A stretch of 64,000 nucleotides of DNA from Acidobacteriota bacterium (GTDB taxonomy: Bacteria > Acidobacteriota > Thermoanaerobaculia > Thermoanaerobaculales > Thermoanaerobaculaceae): contig JACQZW010000051.1 in assembly GCA_016213675.1 (NCBI GenBank), positions 1 through 64,000 of the forward strand, read 5' to 3'. The notes beneath the pieces were generated by a model that saw nothing but the letters and a program-made list of their open reading frames with translations, had not been told where the DNA came from and ran no database searches. This document shows positions 58,905 to 64,000 of this stretch, in pieces (the stretch's first letter is position 1; the number at the start of each line of letters is the position of its first letter). The translations under genes were made by a program, and so were the position numbers.

Positions 58905-60001
58905 AGATCCTCCACGTCGTCGGCGCGCGCCCGAACTTCGTCAAGGCCGCACCGGTGCTGCGCGCCCTGGCGGCCTACCCGCGCTGCCGGAGCGTCCTGG
59001 TCCACACCGGCCAGCACTACGACCGCGAGATGTCGTCGGTGTTGTTCGCCGATCTCGGGTTGCCCGACCCGGATGAGCACCTCGGCGCCGGCGGCGGCAC
59101 CCACGCCGGGCAGACCGCGGAGGTGATGGTCCGCCTCGAGCCGGTCCTCCTCGCGCACCGGCCGGACCTCGTGGTGGTCTTCGGCGATGTCAACTCGACG
59201 CTCGCCGCGGCGCTGGTAGCGGCCAAGCTCGGCCTGCCGATCGCCCACGTCGAGGCGGGGCTGCGCAGCTTCGACCGCACGATGCCCGAGGAGATCAACC
59301 GGGTCGTCACCGACCTGCTCGCAGGCCTGCACTTCACGCCGACTGCCGACGCCGACGACAACCTCCGCAGCGCGGGGATCGCCGCCGACAGGGTCCACCT
59401 GGTCGGCAACGTGATGGCCGACACCCTGCTTGGTGCCGTGGCGGAGGCCCGGGCTCGACGGGTCTGCCGGCGGTGGGGCCTGGACGAGGGCGGCTACGGC
59501 GTCCTGACGCTGCACCGCGCCGGCAACGTCGACGATCCCGCCACCCTGTCCGCGCTCCTCGCCGCAGCCGCGCGGGTGGCGGAACGGATCCCACTTGTCT
59601 TCCCCGTGCACCCGAGGACGCGCCTCCGGATGGCCGAGTCGGGCCTGGCGCCGCTGCTCGGCGCCCCGACCGGGCTCTGCGCGGTCGAACCGCTCGGCTA
59701 CCTCGACTTCGTCGGGTTGCTCGCCGGGGCCCGCCTGGTCTTGACCGACTCCGGCGGCGTGCAGGCGGAGAGCACCATCGTCGGCGTGCCGTGCGTGACG
59801 CTGCGGGAACGCACGGAGTGGGTGGTGACCGTCGAGTGCGGCGGCAACCAGCTCGCCGGGACCGACCCGGACCGGGTGCTCGCCTGCGCCGAGCGCGCGC
59901 TGGCGGGCGCGGTCGCCTGCCACAGCCGCCCGCCGCTCTGGGACGGTCGTGCCGCCAAGCGCATCGCCGCCGTGCTGGCGCGCGAGCTCGGCCTCGGCTG
60001 A
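58895..60001 (+). CDS. wecB: UDP-N-acetylglucosamine 2-epimerase (non-hydrolysing)
   Basis: The 368-aa enzyme has the WecB/MnaA signatures GARPNFVKAAPVLRAL, HTGQHYD, FGDVNSTLAAALVAAKL, HVEAGLRSFDRTMPEEINR and DSGGVQAEST. It converts UDP-GlcNAc to UDP-ManNAc, or acts on a related uronic acid form (WbpI-like), for surface glycan synthesis. It overlaps the preceding glycosyltransferase gene by 10 bases; GAGGAGGTC provides the ribosome-binding site. Converges with the dehydrogenase/acyltransferase fusion after 3 bases. Confidence 0.93.
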   Translation: MPVKILHVVGARPNFVKAAPVLRALAAYPRCRSVLVHTGQHYDREMSSVLFADLGLPDPDEHLGAGGGTHAGQTAEVMVRLEPVLLAHRPDLVVVFGDVNSTLAAALVAAKLGLPIAHVEAGLRSFDRTMPEEINRVVTDLLAGLHFTPTADADDNLRSAGIAADRVHLVGNVMADTLLGAVAEARARRVCRRWGLDEGGYGVLTLHRAGNVDDPATLSALLAAAARVAERIPLVFPVHPRTRLRMAESGLAPLLGAPTGLCAVEPLGYLDFVGLLAGARLVLTDSGGVQAESTIVGVPCVTLRERTEWVVTVECGGNQLAGTDPDRVLACAERALAGAVACHSRPPLWDGRAAKRIAAVLARELGLG

Positions 60002-60004
60002 CGC

Positions 60005-61708
60005 TCAGCGCCGCGTCGGCGTCGAGGCCTCCCTGCGCTGCAGCACCTCGTCGTACGGTGACCTCCCGGTCCGCAGGTGCTCCGGGAGCGGCGCGTCCTC
60101 GTCGAGGTCGAGGCAGCGCAGCACCCCGGGCTCGACCTCCCGGTAGCGCAGGCCGCTCTCGGGGCAAGAGCGGATCCCCTCCCCGTCGACCTCGCCGAGC
60201 GGCAGGCCGTGGCGACTCATCCAGCCGACCGCTCGGGCCGGAACGCCGACCACGAGCGCGTAGTCCGGCACATCCCTGGTCACGACCGCGCCGGCGGCCA
60301 CGAACGCGTGTCGCCCCACGGTCACGCCGCAGACCACGGTGGCGTTCGCGCCGATCGTGCAGCCCCGACGGAGCCGGGTGCCCTCGTAGAGCGCGTGGCG
60401 GTTGACCTCGGAGCGGGGGTTGGTGACGTTCGTGAGGACGCACGAGGGACCGAGGAACACGAAGTCCTCGATCACCGTGCCGGTGTAGATGGAGACGTTG
60501 TTCTGCACCTTCACCCCGTCGCCGACCACGACCCCGCCGGCGACGTTGCAGTTCTGGCCGAAGCTGCAGTCGCGCCCGATCCGCGCGCCCGCCATGACGT
60601 GGCCGAAGTGCCAGATCTTGGTCCCCTCGCCGATCTCGCAGGGCGAGTCCACCACGGCGGTCGGGTGGACGAAGACCCCTGGCGGCGCCGCGAAGGGCCG
60701 CCGCAGAACCACCGCATCCGGCGGCGTGCCGAGTGTTGCCGTCGCGCCGTCCCGCTCGAGCGACTCCTGGAGCGCCGCCAGAACCGAGAGCACCGTCAGG
60801 CCCTCGGTGCCGTCGGTGCGCGGGCTCTCGCGCGTGCGGACGCAGGCGAGGAAGTGCTCACACTCGGCACGCAGCGGCTCGACCTCGGCCAGCGGCACCG
60901 ACACGGGCTCGCCCCGCATCGCCGTGGGCTCGCGGTGCCGCCACTCGACCCGGTGCGGATAGAGGACCAGCTTGTCGGCGGCGGTGTCTTCGAACACCGC
61001 CATCCGCTCCGACCCGACGACCACGAGCCTCTGCTCCTTGAACGGGTGCAGCCAGCTCACGAAGATGTGGGCACGCACCCCGCTCGCGAAGACCAGCTCG
61101 CTGAGCGTCACGTCGGCGACGTCCCGGTTGAGGTAGGCGGCACCCCGGCACGAGCACGCCGCCGGCGCCTCGCCGAGCAGCGCCACCATCGCCGAGATGT
61201 CGTGCGGCGCGAAGCTCCAGAGGATGTTCTCCTCGCTGCGGATCCTGCCGATGTTGAGGCGGTTCGAGTAGAGGTAGCGGAGCTGCCCCAGCTCGCCGGC
61301 GTCGATGAGCTCCTTGAGCCGGACGACGGCCGGGTGGTAGCGCAGCAGGTGGCCCACCATCAGGACGCGGCCGCGCTCGGCGGCCAGGCGGACCAGCGAC
61401 TCCCCGTCCCGGACGCCGAGGGCGAGCGGCTTCTCGACCAGGACGTCCTTGCCGGCCTCGAGGCAACGGCGGGCGATCTCGACGTGGGTGGCCGCCGGGG
61501 TGGCGATCGCCACGGCGCCGACGGCGGGGTCGGCGAGCAGCTCGTCGACGCTCGCCGCGCGCACGACACCGGGCCACGAGTCGGCCACCGCCGCGGCGCG
61601 CCCGGCATCGAGGTCCAGCACGGATCGCAACGCCCCCAGCTCGTGAAACACCCGAGCCAGGTTGCCGCCCCAGGCGCCGCAGCCGATCAACGCCACGCTT
61701 GCTTCCAC
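60005..61708 (-). CDS. Fused nucleotide-sugar dehydrogenase (Gfo/Idh/MocA) and left-handed beta-helix acyltransferase
   Basis: This 567-aa two-domain enzyme has residues 1-about 325 as a Gfo/Idh/MocA oxidoreductase (LIGCGAWGGNL at 8-18, EKPL at 92-95, APHDISAM). From about 345 it has a hexapeptide-repeat acyltransferase (VFVHPTAVVDSPCEIGEG, TKIWHFGHV, QNNVSIYTGTVIEDFVFLG in pieces). These match WlbA/WbpB (UDP-GlcNAcA 3-dehydrogenase) and WlbB/WbpD (N-acetyltransferase) in one chain. The aminotransferase that normally acts between them (WbpE/WlbC) is not in the window. GTG start with GAGGTG upstream; it is the only minus-strand gene in the polysaccharide locus. Confidence 0.87.
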   Translation of the reverse strand: MEASVALIGCGAWGGNLARVFHELGALRSVLDLDAGRAAAVADSWPGVVRAASVDELLADPAVGAVAIATPAATHVEIARRCLEAGKDVLVEKPLALGVRDGESLVRLAAERGRVLMVGHLLRYHPAVVRLKELIDAGELGQLRYLYSNRLNIGRIRSEENILWSFAPHDISAMVALLGEAPAACSCRGAAYLNRDVADVTLSELVFASGVRAHIFVSWLHPFKEQRLVVVGSERMAVFEDTAADKLVLYPHRVEWRHREPTAMRGEPVSVPLAEVEPLRAECEHFLACVRTRESPRTDGTEGLTVLSVLAALQESLERDGATATLGTPPDAVVLRRPFAAPPGVFVHPTAVVDSPCEIGEGTKIWHFGHVMAGARIGRDCSFGQNCNVAGGVVVGDGVKVQNNVSIYTGTVIEDFVFLGPSCVLTNVTNPRSEVNRHALYEGTRLRRGCTIGANATVVCGVTVGRHAFVAAGAVVTRDVPDYALVVGVPARAVGWMSRHGLPLGEVDGEGIRSCPESGLRYREVEPGVLRCLDLDEDAPLPEHLRTGRSPYDEVLQRREASTPTRR

Positions 61709-61919
61709 TGAGCACCTCGCTGTCTCGCGCGTTCCTGCAGGCGCGGCCCGACCGCACGGTCGCCGCCCCGCCATGCTGCGCTTGCGCCCTGTATGATGAC
61801 GGCGATGCTTCGCGCCAGCAAGATGCAGGCTGTATCCGCAAGCTCGCGCCCCAGGCCGGCGCGGGTCCCGGCGGACGGCCCCGATCGCCGCGAACCGGGC
61901 GGCGCGCCGCGGAGCGACG

Positions 61920-62966
61920 GTGCCGGTCGGTAACCTCCTCGCCATCGTCGCTGCCGCGCTCTTCCTGGCGCTGGTCGGGACGCCCGCGATGCGCGCGGTC
62001 GCGCGCCGGTTCGGCGTGCTCGATCAGCCGGCCGGCCGCAAGCTGCATTCCCAGCCGGTGCCGCTCCTGGGAGGCGTCGCGATCTACGGCGCCGTCGTCG
62101 GGTCGTTGCTGCTCCTTCCCGACCGGCGCGAGGTGCTGCAGCTCGCGGCGATCGTGCTGGCCGCCACATGGGTGTCGCTCTGGGGCCTATGGGACGACCG
62201 CCGGCCGCTGCCGCCGATCGCCAAGCTCCTCGCCCAGATCACGGCGGCGGCGACCCTCGCCGCCGGTGGCATCCAGGTCGCGATGCGGCTGCCCGACTGG
62301 GCGAACATCGCGCTGACCGTGCTGTGGGTCGTGGGGATCACCAACGCCTTCAACCTGCTCGACAACATGGACGGGCTCGCCGGCGGCGTCGGCGCGACGG
62401 CGGCCGCGTACTTCCTCCTCATGGCGGCGATGAACGGGCAGGTCCTGGTGAGCGCGTTGGCGGCCGCAACGCTCGGCGCCTGCCTCGGCTTCTTGTTCTA
62501 CAACTTCAACCCGGCGAGTATCTTCATGGGCGACTCCGGGAGCCTCTTCCTTGGCCTCGTGATGGCTGCGCTCGGAATCAAGCTGCGTTTCCCGGCCAAC
62601 GTCTCCTGGGTCAACTGGATGGTGCCCGTGCTGGTCCTGGGCGTGCCGATCCTCGACACCACGTTGGTCGTGGTCTCCCGCCTGCGCCGCGGCGTCAACC
62701 CTTTCACCACCCCGGGCAAGGACCACATCTCGCACCGGCTCGTGCGGCTCGGATGGACCCGCCGCGAGGCGGTGCTGGTGCTCCTCCTCGCCGGCTGCGC
62801 GCTGGGCGTGCTCGCGCTCTTCGTCAGCCTGGCGAACGTGACCGAGGCGTACACGATCGCGGGCGCGAGCCTCCTCGCGGCGGCGGCCGTCCTGGCCTGG
62901 CTGGAGCTCCACGCCGGACCGTCCGACGACCTGCCCGCTCCGACCGGCTCCGGGAGCGCCTCGTGA
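61920..62966 (+). CDS. WecA/MraY-family glycosyl-1-phosphate transferase
   Basis: The 348-aa membrane protein has about ten transmembrane segments and the family motifs NAFNLLDNMDGLAGG and SIFMGDSGSLFLG, with the His-containing cytoplasmic loop GKDHISHRLVRLG. It transfers a sugar-1-phosphate (typically GlcNAc-1-P) from UDP-sugar to undecaprenyl phosphate to start glycan synthesis. GTG start with GGAG at 8 bases. Its stop overlaps the next gene as GTGA. Confidence 0.92.
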   Translation: MPVGNLLAIVAAALFLALVGTPAMRAVARRFGVLDQPAGRKLHSQPVPLLGGVAIYGAVVGSLLLLPDRREVLQLAAIVLAATWVSLWGLWDDRRPLPPIAKLLAQITAAATLAAGGIQVAMRLPDWANIALTVLWVVGITNAFNLLDNMDGLAGGVGATAAAYFLLMAAMNGQVLVSALAAATLGACLGFLFYNFNPASIFMGDSGSLFLGLVMAALGIKLRFPANVSWVNWMVPVLVLGVPILDTTLVVVSRLRRGVNPFTTPGKDHISHRLVRLGWTRREAVLVLLLAGCALGVLALFVSLANVTEAYTIAGASLLAAAAVLAWLELHAGPSDDLPAPTGSGSAS

Positions 62967-64000
62967 GCAACGGACCCGTGCCACGGCCCCACGTCCTGAT
63001 CACCGGTGGCGCCGGCTTCATCGGCAGCCACCTCGCGGAGGCGTGCCTGGCGGCCGGCCACCGCGTGACCGCAATCGACGATCTCTCCACCGGGAGCCGG
63101 CACAACGTCGAACAGCTCATGGCCGACCCCCTCTTTCGTCTGGTGGAGGACACCATCGCCGACCCCTCGACGCTCGGGCCGCTGGTCGAGGCGTGCGACA
63201 CGGTCGTCCACCTGGCGGCGGCGGTCGGCGTGGACCTCATCGTGCACGACCCGGTGCGCGTCATCGAGTGCAACGTCATCGGCACCCAGGCCGTCCTCAA
63301 GGCGGCGGTGCAGCACGGGCGGAAGGTGCTGGTGGCCTCGAGCTCTGAGGTGTACGGCAAGGGCGCGGGCGCGCCGTTCGGCGAGGACGACGACCGCCTG
63401 CTCGGGCCGACCACCAAGTCCAGGTGGTGCTACTCGACCTCCAAGGCGGCCGGCGAGTACCTGGCACTCGCCTACCACCGCCAGCAGGGACTGCCGGTCG
63501 TCGTGATGCGCTTCTTCAACACCGTCGGCCCCCGCCAGACCGGTCGCTACGGCATGGTCGTGCCGCGGCTCGTCGCCCAGGCGCTCGCCGGCGAGCCGCT
63601 CACGGTCTACGGCGACGGGAGGCAGAGCCGTTGCTTCTGTGACGTCAACGACGTCGTCCGCGCGATCCTGGCGCTCGCGACCTGTCCTGCCGCAGTCGGC
63701 CAGGTCGTCAATGTCGGTTCCACCGAGGAGGTGACCATCCTCGAGCTCGCCCGCCGGATCCTGGCCCTCCTCGGCGGCGACGGCGCGACCGACGCGGGCG
63801 GACTGCTGGCCAGGGGCCTGATCCGACTCGTCCCCTTCGAGTCGGCCTACGAGAGCGGCTTCGAGGACATGCTGCGGCGCGTGCCGGATATCCGGAAGAT
63901 CACCCTGCTGACCGGCTGGACGCCTGGGTTGCCACTGGACGAGACGCTGCGCCGCGTCGTCACGTGGCTGGCCCCGGCGCGGCTGATCCCTGGCCGACCT
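62963..64000 (+). CDS. NAD-dependent nucleotide-sugar epimerase/dehydratase, 3' end outside window
   Basis: At least 346 residues are encoded with no stop before the window edge. The extended-SDR signatures are TGGAGFIGSHLAE (about 14-26), SSSEVYG, and the catalytic YSTSK followed by AAGEYLALAYHRQQGLPVV in pieces; MRFFNTVGPRQ and a DVNDVV motif follow. It resembles UDP-glucuronate decarboxylase, UDP-glucose 4-epimerase and dTDP-glucose 4,6-dehydratase types, and the exact reaction is unclear. GTG start in a GTGA overlap with the WecA-like gene, so the two are coupled. Confidence 0.88.
   Translation, partial: MSNGPVPRPHVLITGGAGFIGSHLAEACLAAGHRVTAIDDLSTGSRHNVEQLMADPLFRLVEDTIADPSTLGPLVEACDTVVHLAAAVGVDLIVHDPVRVIECNVIGTQAVLKAAVQHGRKVLVASSSEVYGKGAGAPFGEDDDRLLGPTTKSRWCYSTSKAAGEYLALAYHRQQGLPVVVMRFFNTVGPRQTGRYGMVVPRLVAQALAGEPLTVYGDGRQSRCFCDVNDVVRAILALATCPAAVGQVVNVGSTEEVTILELARRILALLGGDGATDAGGLLARGLIRLVPFESAYESGFEDMLRRVPDIRKITLLTGWTPGLPLDETLRRVVTWLAPARLIPGRP

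Noticed and set aside
1-64000. tRNA, rRNA or prophage/integrase genes
   Set aside because: Scanning for T-loop sequences, rRNA landmarks and recombinase motifs gave nothing convincing; only RNase P RNA is supported.

Overview
The window is 64 kb of very GC-rich, gene-dense bacterial chromosome. A TonB-dependent receptor, an LpxL-like acyltransferase and a WecA/WecB-type surface-polysaccharide locus indicate a Gram-negative cell envelope. The mix of a planctomycete-type cytochrome c domain protein, CHRD protein, SpmAB, GapN, a short-form glucan phosphorylase and a DUF4388-like/J/TPR protein would suit an Acidobacteriota-like lineage. That assignment is inference, because no rRNA or other taxonomic marker is present. 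No tRNA, CRISPR array, prophage, integrase or transposase was found. The only non-coding RNA gene recognised is RNase P RNA (rnpB).

Layout. 0.5-5.2 kb (minus strand): a translationally coupled set of a DHH-CBS-CBS-nucleotidyltransferase fusion (CCA/poly(A) polymerase family), a small exported protein and rsmD, preceded by a two-domain CHRD protein. 5.4 kb: a c-type cytochrome domain protein. 5.8-10.6 kb (minus): a tight five-gene operon with a squalene/phytoene synthase between two geranylgeranyl-reductase-like flavoproteins, a DinB protein without metal ligands and an alkaline-phosphatase-superfamily enzyme. 10.7-15.4 kb: gapN facing glgP across a cluster of GC-rich repeats. 15.4-16.5 kb: a Fe/Mn superoxide dismutase bracketed by two related inverted-repeat elements. 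16.5-22.5 kb: radical SAM-DUF2344 fusion, SRPBCC protein, lipoprotein, spmAB, PilZ protein and an SDR. 22.6-25.1 kb: an ABC importer of the NMT1/ThiY type. 25.2-28.9 kb: an aromatic amino acid hydroxylase facing an SDR and a protein with three tandem 6-pyruvoyl-tetrahydropterin-synthase domains, probably a pterin-dependent hydroxylation module.

29-37.6 kb: MFS transporter, yhbY, a LivK-like lipoprotein, rnpB, a NYN-domain protein, a DUF4388-like/J/TPR protein, a SPOR-like membrane protein and uvrC. 37.6-45.7 kb (minus): a complete Kdp potassium system in the order small membrane ORF-kdpF-A-B-C-D-E. 45.9-49.5 kb: an ICMT-like methyltransferase, a YpfJ-type zinc protease, a 4Fe-4S protein and a TrkA-like RCK protein. 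49.7-52.3 kb: an acyl carrier protein, a frameshifted LpxL-like acyltransferase and an acyl-AMP ligase. 52.4-54.8 kb: a TonB-dependent receptor. 55-64 kb: a surface polysaccharide locus with flippase, two GT4 glycosyltransferases, WecB-type epimerase, a fused WlbA-like dehydrogenase/WlbB-like acyltransferase, a WecA-like initiating transferase and an NAD-dependent epimerase/dehydratase cut by the window end.

Two features recur. Ten gene junctions use 4-base ATGA or GTGA stop/start overlaps, so translational coupling is common. Several first genes of transcripts have a -10-like hexamer (TAGACT, TACACT, TAGAAT and similar) only 6-8 nt before the start codon and no Shine-Dalgarno sequence. This is the layout expected of leaderless mRNAs.
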